From positions 186,001-250,000 of the forward strand of contig NZ_VKDD01000004.1 in assembly GCF_007097525.1 (NCBI RefSeq): DNA of 64,000 nt, read 5' to 3'. Source of the DNA: Thalassomonas sp. M1454 (GTDB taxonomy: Bacteria; Pseudomonadota; Gammaproteobacteria; Enterobacterales; Alteromonadaceae). Position numbers and translations under genes: made by a program. The notes below the pieces were generated by a model. It was not told where the DNA came from. It did not search any database and was given only the letters and a program-made list of their open reading frames with translations. How positions within the stretch are numbered: the stretch's first letter is position 1; every line of letters starts with the position of its first letter. Of the stretch, positions 17,220-25,906 are shown piece after piece.

Positions 17220-17711
17220 ATGGCTAAAAAAATTTTAGTATTAAGCCTACTTTTAGTTGCTTTTACTAGCAGTAGTGCCGAGCAGGAAAAAGCGATAGAG
17301 AAAAGCTCTGATCAGACTAATCCTGCTTTAGAAGTGGCGCCTGTAGAGCAAACAGAACTTGAAGATGAAGATAATGCAGCAGCTTTACTTGCTGAGCAAG
17401 AATTAATAAAAGCTAAGCAGCAACGCTTAAAAATGCAGGTAGAGTTTTGCGCTCCTTGTCATGGCAAATCAGGTTTGTCGGTAATTGATATCTATCCTAA
17501 TTTAGCTGGCCAACACAGTGACTATTTGCTTAAACAACTGCGCGATTTTAAATCGAAAGCTCGTAAAGATAATGTGATGAATGGCATGGTGAGCCGTTTA
17601 ACTGATGAAGATATGCAAGGATTAGCTAAGTATTATGCTGAAGTATTAATTGAAACTCAGCAACCAAGTGTGGAGATAAAAGATGAAAAAGTTAGTAGCA
17701 CTGATTTGTAG
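17220..17711 (+). CDS. c-type cytochrome with acidic linker
   Basis: A 163-residue protein: a hydrophobic N-terminal segment (residues ~4-17, cleavage plausible after SSA), an acidic, probably disordered linker (~20-65, EDEDNAAALLAEQE), then a class I haem domain with CAPCH, YPNLAGQHSDYLLKQLRDF and a Met-rich NVMNGMVSRL. The haem domain closely parallels the upstream cytochrome. The linker suggests it is held away from the membrane or binds a partner. Its 3' end overlaps the next gene by 29 nt, so the two are coupled. The ribosome-binding site is weak. Confidence 0.85.
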   Translation: MAKKILVLSLLLVAFTSSSAEQEKAIEKSSDQTNPALEVAPVEQTELEDEDNAAALLAEQELIKAKQQRLKMQVEFCAPCHGKSGLSVIDIYPNLAGQHSDYLLKQLRDFKSKARKDNVMNGMVSRLTDEDMQGLAKYYAEVLIETQQPSVEIKDEKVSSTDL

Positions 17712-18987
17712 TGTGTGGTTGTTTGCTTGTAGTGATAATACTTCGACAACCGCTGTGTCTGAAACAGCTACCGCCGAGAATACCTTAGATCAATTAGCCA
17801 TACGCTACGTTAAGCTAGCCTTGTTAGTTGGTAAACATCAAGACTACTACATTGATGCTTACTATGGCCCGAGCGAGTGGCGTGATGGTGCAAGTAAATT
17901 ACCGTTACCTGAATTAGCCAGTAAAGCTGAACTATTATTAGCTGATTTAAACACGGCTAAATTCCCAGAAGAACAGCAATTACGTCACGATATGCTGACT
18001 GTTCAAACCCGCTCTGTACAAGCTTTTATCGCTATGCTCAGTGGTGAAAAGTTAAGCTTTGATGATGAATCTATGGCACTTTACGATGCTAAATCACCTG
18101 CCTTAACTGAAGCCGACTTCGATCAAGCTTTAGCGAAATTAGATAATTTATTGCCTGGTGAAGGTGATTTAAATACTCGATTAAAAGCATTTAATGATCA
18201 ATTTGTTATTCCAACAGAAAAACTTGATACGGTATTTACTGCGGCAATTAAAGAATCTCGAAAGCGCACTAAAGCCTACATTGAATTACCTGAAGAAGAA
18301 AACTTCACTGTTGAATATGTTAACAATCAACCGTGGAGTGCTTATAACTGGTACAAGGGCAACAGCTTTAGTTTAATTCAACTGAATACTGACTTACCGA
18401 TTAATATTGAGCGCGCAATAGACTTGGCTAGCCATGAAGGTTATCCGGGCCACCATGTATTTAACTCATTAATGGAAAAGCACTTAGTTAACGACAATGG
18501 CTGGGTTGAATATTCAGTTTATCCATTATATTCACCGCTATCATTATTAGCCGAAGGCAGTGCCAATTACGGTATTCATGTGGCATATAATGATGCCGAG
18601 CGCTTAGCCTTTGAAAAAAATGTACTATTCCCATTAGCGGGGTTAGATGCAACTAAGGTAGAGCTTTACTATCAAGTGCAAGAGGTTACCGGCCAACTTT
18701 CTTATGCAGGTAATGTTGCAGCCAAACGTTATTTAGACGGTGAAATTGATAAGCCAACAGCAATTGCATTTTTAATGAAATATGCCATGAGTACAGAGCA
18801 GAAATCGACACAACGCATTAGCTTTTTTGAACGTTACCGTGCTTATGTAATTAACTATAATTTAGGTCAGGATTTAGTTAAAGATTACGTTGAATTTCGA
18901 AGTGGGGATGATGAACAAAAGCGCTGGCAGGTATTTGCAGACTTACTTGCTAACCCTCGCAGCGCATCTATGATGGTTGTTAGATAA
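17683..18987 (+). CDS. DUF885 family lipoprotein (putative metallohydrolase)
   Basis: A 434-residue DUF885 protein with a lipoprotein signal (MKKLVALICSVWLFAC, Cys at ~16). The family's putative zinc site is clear: HEGYPGHHVF at about residue 250 and LLAEGSANYG downstream, which together look like a gluzincin-type peptidase core. Members are poorly characterised; peptidase or esterase activity is presumed. It is anchored to a membrane facing the periplasm. It overlaps the cytochrome gene upstream and ends at a double hairpin. The Ser start region after the Cys (SDNTS) would favour outer-membrane sorting only if Asp at +2 is absent; here the residue after Cys is Ser. Confidence 0.82.
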   Translation: MKKLVALICSVWLFACSDNTSTTAVSETATAENTLDQLAIRYVKLALLVGKHQDYYIDAYYGPSEWRDGASKLPLPELASKAELLLADLNTAKFPEEQQLRHDMLTVQTRSVQAFIAMLSGEKLSFDDESMALYDAKSPALTEADFDQALAKLDNLLPGEGDLNTRLKAFNDQFVIPTEKLDTVFTAAIKESRKRTKAYIELPEEENFTVEYVNNQPWSAYNWYKGNSFSLIQLNTDLPINIERAIDLASHEGYPGHHVFNSLMEKHLVNDNGWVEYSVYPLYSPLSLLAEGSANYGIHVAYNDAERLAFEKNVLFPLAGLDATKVELYYQVQEVTGQLSYAGNVAAKRYLDGEIDKPTAIAFLMKYAMSTEQKSTQRISFFERYRAYVINYNLGQDLVKDYVEFRSGDDEQKRWQVFADLLANPRSASMMVVR

Positions 18988-18989
18988 AC

Positions 18990-19097
18990 ATCAAGGTGTC
19001 AGACACCTTGATTTAAAAAGAAAAATGCCAGCGTTTATTGCTGGCATTTTATTTTATTGGGAATTAACTTGCTGTTTCAACAACTCTGACACCTTGA
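18990..19097. repeat. Inverted-repeat element with internal palindrome
   Basis: The left end is a palindrome, ATCAAGGTGT-CAG-ACACCTTGAT (18990-19012). The right end at 19085-19097 is TCTGACACCTTGA, the exact inverse of TCAAGGTGTCAGA at 18991-19003. The arms bracket a terminator. The layout resembles a REP/BIME or a small remnant moved by IS200-like (Y1) transposases, but no transposase is in the window. Confidence 0.6.
19021..19054. terminator. Bidirectional terminator between convergent genes
   Basis: Stem AAAATGCCAGC / GCTGGCATTTT (19022-19032 and 19040-19050) with loop GTTTATT and A/T runs on both sides. It separates the DUF885 gene from the convergent fre gene. Confidence 0.85.
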
Positions 19098-19100
19098 AAA

Positions 19101-19796
19101 TTAGATAAAGGCGAATGCATCGCCGTACATATGCTCTTTTATACCACCATGCTCGATAAACTTAGTTTGTAAAAAACCAACCATATCGAATCGACCAGCC
19201 ATATAAATATCGTAGTCTGCTAAGCAAGTTACATCGTTAAGTAATGGCTCATGCACTTTACCTACACTGCCTTGCCATTGCTCATCCGCTGTTTCAACCA
19301 CAGGGGTAAATTGGCCCTTAGTTAAACTATCTACTAAGGCTTGGGTTTGATCTAATTGATAACAAGCACTTGGCTCTCTTAGGCCCCAGTAAACTAAAAC
19401 CGGTTTATCAAATTTACGCTCAACCAAGTCAGCTAATATTGATTTGATATATGAAAATCCAGTACCGCCAGCGAGTAATATAATAGGACGTTCACTGTTG
19501 GTTTTTAATTGCGCAACTCCTGCAGCAACTTCTACTGTAACCACGTCGTTAGCTTTAATGTGGTCAATGACTTGCATAGCCCAACTATCAGCGCCAAAGG
19601 CGCCAATTTGTAGTTCAATTAATTCATCCTTAGGTGCACTAGCAATTGAAAATGGACGTTTATCATCATCACTCATGACAAAGTTAAGGTATTGGCCAGC
19701 TTCAAAACTAACGGCTTGTTCAGGCTTTAATAGAACTTGATAAACATGTTCTGTTAACGGCAAAAGAGAGTGTACTTTACAGCTTGTTGCTTTCAT
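19101..19796 (-). CDS. fre: NAD(P)H-flavin reductase
   Basis: A 231-residue Fre/LuxG-type flavin reductase of the ferredoxin-NADP reductase fold. It reduces free FMN/FAD (and indirectly ferric complexes) with NAD(P)H. The flavin-binding RPFSIAS and the nicotinamide-binding LLAGGTGFSYIKSI are intact, as is the C-terminal EHMYGDAFAF. It lies 59 nt downstream of ubiD on the same strand. The ubiD-fre pairing is as in E. coli, where reduced flavin is relevant to the prenyl-FMN cofactor needed by UbiD. Confidence 0.92.
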   Translation of the reverse strand: MKATSCKVHSLLPLTEHVYQVLLKPEQAVSFEAGQYLNFVMSDDDKRPFSIASAPKDELIELQIGAFGADSWAMQVIDHIKANDVVTVEVAAGVAQLKTNSERPIILLAGGTGFSYIKSILADLVERKFDKPVLVYWGLREPSACYQLDQTQALVDSLTKGQFTPVVETADEQWQGSVGKVHEPLLNDVTCLADYDIYMAGRFDMVGFLQTKFIEHGGIKEHMYGDAFAFI

Positions 19797-19855
19797 TAAT
19801 AAAATCTTTTTTAAATAGAGTGAAGCCTTTATCTTTATTGATAAAGGCTGATTTA

Positions 19856-21352
19856 TTAGTCGTTTTCTTGGTTGTTAGATGCAGCTGAAAAGATATCTAG
19901 CTCGTCCCAAATTTCATCAACATAGTCTTGAACTTCGCTATCCATAACAATTGGCTCGCCCCATTCACGATCGGTTTCACCTGGCCATTTATTGGTGGCA
20001 TCCATCCCCATTTTTGAACCTAAACCTGATACCGGAGAGGCAAAGTCTAGATAATCAATTGGTGTGTTTTCAATTAAGGTAGTGTCTCGCGCTGGGTCCA
20101 TACGTGTGGTCATTGCCCAGATCACATCTTTCCAGTCACGCGCATTAACATCGTCATCACAGACAATAACAAACTTAGTGTACATAAACTGGCGTAAGAA
20201 AGACCATACACCCATCATTACTCGTTTAGCATGGCCAGGGTATTGTTTCTTCATTGTTACTACCGCCATACGGTATGAACAACCTTCTGGTGGTAAGTAA
20301 AAATCAACAATTTCAGGAAACTGTTTTTGGATAATCGGTACGAATACTTCGTTTAATGCTACACCCAATACCGCAGGTTCATCTGGCGGACGACCAGTAA
20401 AGGTACTGTGGTAAATTGGGTCTTTGCGCATAGTAACGTGAGTTACTGTAAATACTGGGAAGTCATCTACTTCGTTGTAGTAACCGGTGTGATCACCATA
20501 AGGACCTTCAGGAGCGACTTCATCAGGATCTAAATAGCCTTCTAACACGATTTCAGCAGACGCTGGTACTTCTAAGTCATTACTAATTGATTTAACTACT
20601 TCAGTCTTACTACCACGTAATAAACCGGCAAATGCGTATTCAGATAATGAATCTGGTACAGGTGTTACTGCGCCAAGTATTGTTGCTGGATCGGCACCTA
20701 ATGCTACCGATACTGGGTATTTTTCACCTGGGTATTTGTTTTTAAACTCTTGAAAGTCTAATGCGCCGCCACGGTGTGATAACCAACGCATAATCACTTT
20801 ATTTTTACCTAACAGTTGTTGACGGTAAATACCTAAGTTTTGACGCTCTTTTTCTGGACCGCGAGTAATGGTTAAACCCCAAGTAATTAATGGCGCTACA
20901 TCACCAGGCCAACACTTTTGAATTGGTAATTTAGTTAAATCGACATCTTCGCCACTAAATATAATATCTTGACAAGGGGCCTTTTTGAGACGCTTAACTG
21001 GCATGTTTAATACTTGCTTATATACAGGTATTTTACTTAAGGCATCTTTAAAACCTTTTGGCGGCTCTGGCTCTTTTAATACAGCTAGCAGCTTACCTAC
21101 TTCACGTAAGGCTGAGATATCTTTTTGGCCCATAGCCATAGCAACGCGCTCTGGCGTACCGAACAAATTAGTCAGTACTGGCATGTCAAAACCAATAGGG
21201 TTTTCAAATAATAATGCCGGTCCTTCTGCTCGTAATGTTCTGTCACTGATCTCGGTCATGGCTAAGTCAGTAGAAATTGGCTGAGTAATACGTTTTAGTT
21301 GACCAATCTTCTCTAACTGGTCGATAAAATCTCTAAGATCGTTATATTTCAT
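19856..21352 (-). CDS. ubiD: 3-octaprenyl-4-hydroxybenzoate decarboxylase
   Basis: A 498-residue UbiD, matching the ~497 of the E. coli enzyme. It removes the carboxyl group from polyprenyl-4-hydroxybenzoate in ubiquinone synthesis using prenylated FMN. Seen: [22 protein letters not shown] at the start, [27 protein letters not shown] shortened here as [10 protein letters not shown], and [12 protein letters not shown] with the catalytic E-R-E network region. ATG 21352 is chosen because it gives the conserved N-terminus; codons further up add 24 residues with no family match. The Shine-Dalgarno at that ATG is poor. Cytoplasmic, first gene of ubiD-fre. Confidence 0.95.
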   Translation of the reverse strand: MKYNDLRDFIDQLEKIGQLKRITQPISTDLAMTEISDRTLRAEGPALLFENPIGFDMPVLTNLFGTPERVAMAMGQKDISALREVGKLLAVLKEPEPPKGFKDALSKIPVYKQVLNMPVKRLKKAPCQDIIFSGEDVDLTKLPIQKCWPGDVAPLITWGLTITRGPEKERQNLGIYRQQLLGKNKVIMRWLSHRGGALDFQEFKNKYPGEKYPVSVALGADPATILGAVTPVPDSLSEYAFAGLLRGSKTEVVKSISNDLEVPASAEIVLEGYLDPDEVAPEGPYGDHTGYYNEVDDFPVFTVTHVTMRKDPIYHSTFTGRPPDEPAVLGVALNEVFVPIIQKQFPEIVDFYLPPEGCSYRMAVVTMKKQYPGHAKRVMMGVWSFLRQFMYTKFVIVCDDDVNARDWKDVIWAMTTRMDPARDTTLIENTPIDYLDFASPVSGLGSKMGMDATNKWPGETDREWGEPIVMDSEVQDYVDEIWDELDIFSAASNNQEND

Positions 21353-21523
21353 ATTATTTTTGTCGAAATTTGTTTTCAGCATTATATACCCGTTAGCCTG
21401 CAAAGTGCGAGATCTCAGTGACAAGTTAGAGCTAATTAACCTATTTTTTACGACTAGTGACCATGACTTTAACGCGATTGACTGCTAGCATAGATAAGAA
21501 TTTTATAATAAGAAAGTGACATT

Positions 21524-22948
21524 ATGCATAACTCAAAGTTAACTAAAGTCTTGCTTACAGGCTTAACGCTGGTTGCTGCATCTACCATGGTAGGTTGTAG
21601 TGATGAACCCGCTAAAGCAGAGCGAGCAGCATTTGTTGAAATCAACAAAAACCCATTCCCAAGCACTTATAAAGCCCTACCAAGTGTGCCGACATTAATT
21701 ACCAATGTAACTTTACTAGATGGTATTGGTGGCATGGTAGAAAATACTTCTATCTTACTTGAAAACGGTAAAATCAAAGCTATAGGTAATGATTTGCCTG
21801 TGCCAGCTGATGATGCAAACGTTATCGATGGTAAAGGTAAGTGGGTAACTCCTGGTATTATTGATGTACATAGTCACCTAGGTGTTTATGCCACTCCAGA
21901 TACAGGCTCACATGCAGATGGTAATGAGATGGTTAAGCCAGTAACTGCTGCTGTTTGGGCTGAACATTCTATCTGGCCACAAGATCCTGGCTTTCGTCGC
22001 GCTTTAGCTGGCGGTGTTACCTCGATGCAGATTTTACCTGGTTCAGGTAACTTAATTGGTGGCCGTGGTGTTACCGTTAAAAACTTACCAAATCGTGTTA
22101 TTCAAGACATGAAATTTCCAGGCGCTCCATATGGCTTAAAAATGGCTTGTGGTGAAAACCCTAAACGAGTTTACGGCAAGAAAGGTGGCCCAATGACTCG
22201 TATGGGTAATGTTGCTGGTTACCGTCAAGCATGGTCTGATGCGCAAAACTATCAACAAGCTTGGGATAAATACAAAAAAGATTACGATGCAGGAAAAGAT
22301 GTTAAAGCACCAAAGCGTGATTTAAACCTTGAAACCTTAGCGGGTGTTTTAGACGGTGAAATTTTAGTTCATATGCATTGTTATAGAGCCGATGATATGG
22401 GCACTATGATGGATGTGATGAAAGAATTTGATTATCAGATTGCTTCATTCCAACACGCTGTTGGCGCATATAAAATTGCCGATAAACTAGCAGAAAACAA
22501 TGTATGTTCAGCTATGTGGGCTGATTGGTGGGGCTTTAAGATGGAAGCTTACGATGGTATTCGTGAGAACATCCCTATGGTTGCTAATGCCAAAGCTTGT
22601 GCCATTGTTCACTCTGATAGTGACCAAGGTATTCAGCGTTTAAATCAAGAAGCAGCTAAAGCACTTGCAGATGGCCAGCGTGTAGGCATTAACTTTACTA
22701 AGGCTGATGCATGGACTTGGTTATCATCTAATGCAGCAAAATCGTTAGGTATTTTTGAAGAGACAGGTTCTCTAGAGATAGGTAAAAATGCTGATGTAGT
22801 TTTATGGAGCACTGACCCATTCTCTACTTACTCACAAGCTGAGCTAGTATTTATCGATGGTGGCGTTGCTTACGATCGTAAGAAGCCAGAAACTTGGGCA
22901 ATAAGTGATTATGAGTTAGGACAAGTTGGTGAAGGAGATCACAAATGA
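21524..22948 (+). CDS. Amidohydrolase family lipoprotein
   Basis: A 474-residue exported amidohydrolase. The lipobox gives Cys25 (TMVGC). The metal-binding HxH is present at His116/His118 (DVHSHLG), preceded by GKGKWVTPGI, and the C-terminal GSLEIGKNADVVLWS is typical of the imidazolonepropionase/prolidase-type subgroup. It probably hydrolyses a periplasmic amide, peptide or cyclic amide. Its 3' end overlaps the next amidohydrolase gene by 4 nt (ATGA), so the pair is cotranslated and may form one complex. Substrate unknown. Confidence 0.87.
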   Translation: MHNSKLTKVLLTGLTLVAASTMVGCSDEPAKAERAAFVEINKNPFPSTYKALPSVPTLITNVTLLDGIGGMVENTSILLENGKIKAIGNDLPVPADDANVIDGKGKWVTPGIIDVHSHLGVYATPDTGSHADGNEMVKPVTAAVWAEHSIWPQDPGFRRALAGGVTSMQILPGSGNLIGGRGVTVKNLPNRVIQDMKFPGAPYGLKMACGENPKRVYGKKGGPMTRMGNVAGYRQAWSDAQNYQQAWDKYKKDYDAGKDVKAPKRDLNLETLAGVLDGEILVHMHCYRADDMGTMMDVMKEFDYQIASFQHAVGAYKIADKLAENNVCSAMWADWWGFKMEAYDGIRENIPMVANAKACAIVHSDSDQGIQRLNQEAAKALADGQRVGINFTKADAWTWLSSNAAKSLGIFEETGSLEIGKNADVVLWSTDPFSTYSQAELVFIDGGVAYDRKKPETWAISDYELGQVGEGDHK

Positions 22949-24225
22949 GAAATTTAACATTAACAGCCATAGCGGCGATCACATCACTAGCATTTAGTAC
23001 TTCTGCATTGGCTGAAAAAATTGCCATAATCGGTGGTAAAGTACATACCATGGCAGCGCAAGGTACTTTAGACGAAGCGACAGTGTTAATTGAAAATGGT
23101 CGAATTACTAAAATTATTCCACAAACTGTATCAACTGACGCAAGTTATCGAGTTATTGATGCCAAAGGTAAAGTAGTTACCCCTGGTTTTATCGGAGCAT
23201 TTACTTCGCTTGGGCTTTTGGAAGTACCTTCTTGGGCTGGTACTAATGATGCGACAGTTGAAAATTCATATTTGAACGCTGCATTAGATGCTTCTATAGC
23301 AATTAACCCAGAAACGACTCTTAAAAACATCACTCGTATTGAAGGTTTCACTAGTGTAGCTACATCGTTAAGTTACACCGGTTCGATGTTTAAAGGTCGA
23401 GGCGCGATAATGACTTTAGGTGATTACGATCAACCGGTTATTAAAAAGCGTGCCTTTATGTCTTTAGATTTATCTAATTCTGGTGCTGATGCCAATGGCG
23501 GTTCGCGCGCGGCAATGTGGGTTAATTTAAGAAAAGCATTTAATGAAGCAATTTATGCTGCACCTTTAGATATTACGCCACAAACCGAATGGCATGGTAC
23601 GGTTAATATTGAGAACGTGAAGGCTTTAATCCCGGTAGTTAAAGGTGAACAGCCATTACTTATCAAGACTCATCGTGCTGCTGATATTCGTCACATACTG
23701 CATATGATGAAAAACTTTAAACGCTTAGATGTTACTTTAGTGGGTGCAAGTGAAGCTTGGTTGGTTGCTGATGAGTTAGCGGCAGCTGGTGTAGCAGTTA
23801 TCTTAAATCCTGAATCTAATTTACCATACGGTTTTGAAGAAAACGCAGCAACACTTGCTAACGCAGCAAGATTAAACGCGGCAGGTGTTGAGGTTGCTAT
23901 TGGTATTAATACCCATAATATTCGTCTTGCACCACAACATGCGGGTAATGCAGTTGCTAATGGCTTGCCATGGGAAGCAGGTTTAGCGGCGTTAACTACG
24001 GTTCCAGCTAAAATTTACGGTATTGATTCATATTACGGTAGTTTAAAGCCGGGTATGGTTGCTGATATTGTCGTGTGGTCAGGTGACCCATTAGAAGTTA
24101 TGCATGCACCTACTAACGTTATTATTAATGGTGATGAAGTACCTTTAGAGTCTCGCCAAACTAAGTTACGTGATCGTTACTTAGTAATTGATAATGAGAA
24201 GCCGCAGCAATACACGCGCCCTTAA
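22945..24225 (+). CDS. Amidohydrolase-like protein lacking the HxH metal site
   Basis: A 426-residue amidohydrolase homologue with a Sec signal (cleavage after ALA, about residue 23). The alignment to its partner is clear at GKVVTPGFIGAFTSLG, but where the partner has DVHSHLG this protein has GAFTSLG, so both metal-binding histidines are replaced (Phe86, Ser88). The C-terminal GSLKPGMVADIVVWSGDP is conserved. It is therefore probably a non-catalytic or altered subunit working with the upstream enzyme, to which it is coupled by a 4-nt overlap. Length is full, with no frameshift. Confidence 0.85.
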   Translation: MRNLTLTAIAAITSLAFSTSALAEKIAIIGGKVHTMAAQGTLDEATVLIENGRITKIIPQTVSTDASYRVIDAKGKVVTPGFIGAFTSLGLLEVPSWAGTNDATVENSYLNAALDASIAINPETTLKNITRIEGFTSVATSLSYTGSMFKGRGAIMTLGDYDQPVIKKRAFMSLDLSNSGADANGGSRAAMWVNLRKAFNEAIYAAPLDITPQTEWHGTVNIENVKALIPVVKGEQPLLIKTHRAADIRHILHMMKNFKRLDVTLVGASEAWLVADELAAAGVAVILNPESNLPYGFEENAATLANAARLNAAGVEVAIGINTHNIRLAPQHAGNAVANGLPWEAGLAALTTVPAKIYGIDSYYGSLKPGMVADIVVWSGDPLEVMHAPTNVIINGDEVPLESRQTKLRDRYLVIDNEKPQQYTRP

Positions 24226-24226
24226 T

Positions 24227-24291
24227 ATCAAGGGGGTCAGATCAACTTGAAAGCAAACTTAGCGTTTTCAAGTTGATCTGACCCTATTGAT
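24227..24291. repeat. Long inverted repeat (REP/RAYT-like element)
   Basis: Nineteen-base perfect arms, GGGTCAGATCAACTTGAAA (24234-24252) and its inverse (24266-24284), with a 13-nt loop and outer ATCAA/TTGAT pairs. The hairpin starts 2 nt after the amidohydrolase stop. It looks like ends of an IS200-type or REP-associated transposase unit without the transposase. It could also stabilise the 3' end of the mRNA. Confidence 0.65.
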
Positions 24292-24300
24292 TAGGTATTA

Positions 24301-24328
24301 AAAAACCAGCTTAGTAGCTGGTTTTTTT
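24301..24328. terminator. Bidirectional terminator
   Basis: Stem AAAAACCAGCT / AGCTGGTTTTT with loop TAGT and a T run, between the convergent amidohydrolase operon and rluF. Confidence 0.88.
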
Positions 24329-24349
24329 GTAGTTATAGTTTGGTAAGTT

Positions 24350-25216
24350 TTAATCTTTTTTAGGTTTTAAACTTAAAGTACCTGAGCTAACTTTACTTGG
24401 TCCTTTAGCATTAAGCTCGGCTTCAACTTGCGCCCAAGGATCGGCTGGCTGGTTTGGATTAGCCTTTTTATGATCAACTGGAGCCGTTTTGCTTGAACCT
24501 TTAACCGCTTCATTGATCTCTTTCATTTCTTGTGCGTTTAAATTGCGCCATTGACCTGGTTTCATTGAACCAAGAGAAACTGACATAATACGAGTACGTT
24601 TTAATGCAGTTACTTCGTAGCCAAGGTACTCACACATACGACGTATTTGGCGGTTTAAACCTTGCGTAAGGGTAATTTGAAACACATATTTACCAACCAT
24701 GCTTACTTTACAAGGTTTGGTCACTGTTCCTAAAATAGGCACACCACGCGCCATTCTAGCCAAGAAACGTTCGCTGATAGGCTTATCTACGGTAACAACA
24801 TATTCTTTATCATGAGCATTTTCGGCACGTAAAATCTTATTAACGATATCACCATCACTAGTTAAAAAGATTAAGCCTTCTGAAGGTTTATCTAAACGAC
24901 CAATAGGGAAGATACGTTCCTTATGGCCAATTGCATCGATAATATTACCACGTACATCTAACTCGGTTGTACAGGTAATACCGGTAGGCTTGTTATAAGC
25001 GATATAAATTCGATCAGATTTGTTCGCTGGCATTGCCGCAACTAGTTTGCCATCGACTTTTACCACATCTCCAGGCATTACTTTGGTGCCAAGTTCAGGC
25101 ACTTTATCATTGATAGTTACTTGCCCTTGTTCAATTAATTTATCTGCACCGCGGCGAGAGCAAAAGCCTGATTCACTTATAAATTTATTTAAACGTTTGC
25201 CAATATCTGTGCTCAA
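24350..25216 (-). CDS. rluF: 23S rRNA pseudouridine synthase RluF-type
   Basis: A 288-residue RsuA-family pseudouridine synthase. The N-terminal S4 RNA-binding domain (RLNKFISESGFCSRRGADKL) is followed by the catalytic domain with IGRLDKPSEGLIFLTSDGD, where the Asp is the nucleophile, and the LTQGLNRQIRRMCEYLGYEV motif typical of RluF, which modifies U2604 of 23S rRNA. The C-terminal ~50 residues are Lys/Pro-rich and probably disordered. RluB and RsuA are close relatives, but the start and QIRRMCEYLGY favour RluF. Confidence 0.88.
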   Translation of the reverse strand: MSTDIGKRLNKFISESGFCSRRGADKLIEQGQVTINDKVPELGTKVMPGDVVKVDGKLVAAMPANKSDRIYIAYNKPTGITCTTELDVRGNIIDAIGHKERIFPIGRLDKPSEGLIFLTSDGDIVNKILRAENAHDKEYVVTVDKPISERFLARMARGVPILGTVTKPCKVSMVGKYVFQITLTQGLNRQIRRMCEYLGYEVTALKRTRIMSVSLGSMKPGQWRNLNAQEMKEINEAVKGSSKTAPVDHKKANPNQPADPWAQVEAELNAKGPSKVSSGTLSLKPKKD

Positions 25217-25385
25217 TGTGTTTTCAACTCTGTAAATATGTTTAATAGAACAGATTATCGCTTAAAAAGTAGCGATACGCTTTAAAAAATGATAATAATT
25301 ACAATAATAATGATAAATTTTTACTAAAAGCCGCCAATTTTGTAAGTAAAGATATTAGATAAAATAAATAATAAGAAGTCAGTCT

Positions 25386-25892
25386 ATGTACAAGAAAGGT
25401 TTTACCTTAATCGAATTAGTTTTTGTTATTTCTATTCTTGGTCTTTTAGCGGCAGTTGTAGCTCCAAAATTTATTAACCTTTCTCGAGATGCGCGAATTG
25501 AAGCAATTAATCAGTTAAAAGTCAGTGTTAAATCGGCTAATGACTTATTGTTTGTCAAATCTAAAGTACCTAGCTATTCATTTGAGCAGCCGAACCCTCG
25601 CTTTACCGACATAGATATTGATGAAAATGGCGTAATCGAAATAAATCAAAATGATCCTTCAAAGCCTGATGTTAGGTTAATTTGGAGCTACCTAGATAAC
25701 GCTGATTTAACTAAACGCATTAATATGACAGGGGATTTTGTTGAAGAGCGAGATGACCCCAATTTTACTTACCTTGGTTATGATTTAAATGGTGATGGTA
25801 ATGTACAAGATGATTTATGCTCATTTAAATATACGCAAGCACTAACTAATGGTGGCTCTCCTGTATATGAGTTAATCACTGACGGTTGTTAG
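25386..25892 (+). CDS. Type IV pilin-like protein with calcium-loop-like motif
   Basis: A 168-residue prepilin. The type III signal KG|FTLIELVFV is intact, with cleavage after Gly5 and the conserved Glu at +5 of the mature protein, followed by the hydrophobic alpha1 segment. The globular part contains TDIDIDENG and DLNGDGNVQDD, which look like calcium-binding loops known from MSHA and other pilins and pseudopilins. Two cysteines near the C-terminus (SFKYT region and final DGC) likely form the D-loop disulphide. No other pilus gene is nearby, so it may be a minor pilin using machinery elsewhere. Confidence 0.82.
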   Translation: MYKKGFTLIELVFVISILGLLAAVVAPKFINLSRDARIEAINQLKVSVKSANDLLFVKSKVPSYSFEQPNPRFTDIDIDENGVIEINQNDPSKPDVRLIWSYLDNADLTKRINMTGDFVEERDDPNFTYLGYDLNGDGNVQDDLCSFKYTQALTNGGSPVYELITDGC

Positions 25893-25906
25893 ATCGAATA
25901 ATAAAA

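Noticed and set aside
21384-21389. TATAAT upstream of ubiD
   Set aside because: It is a plausible -10 box but has no acceptable -35 at 16-18 bp, so I did not list it as a promoter.
25270-25320. Fur-box-like ATAATAATGATAAA stretch upstream of the pilin gene
   Set aside because: It lacks the inverted symmetry of the two convincing boxes near bfd.
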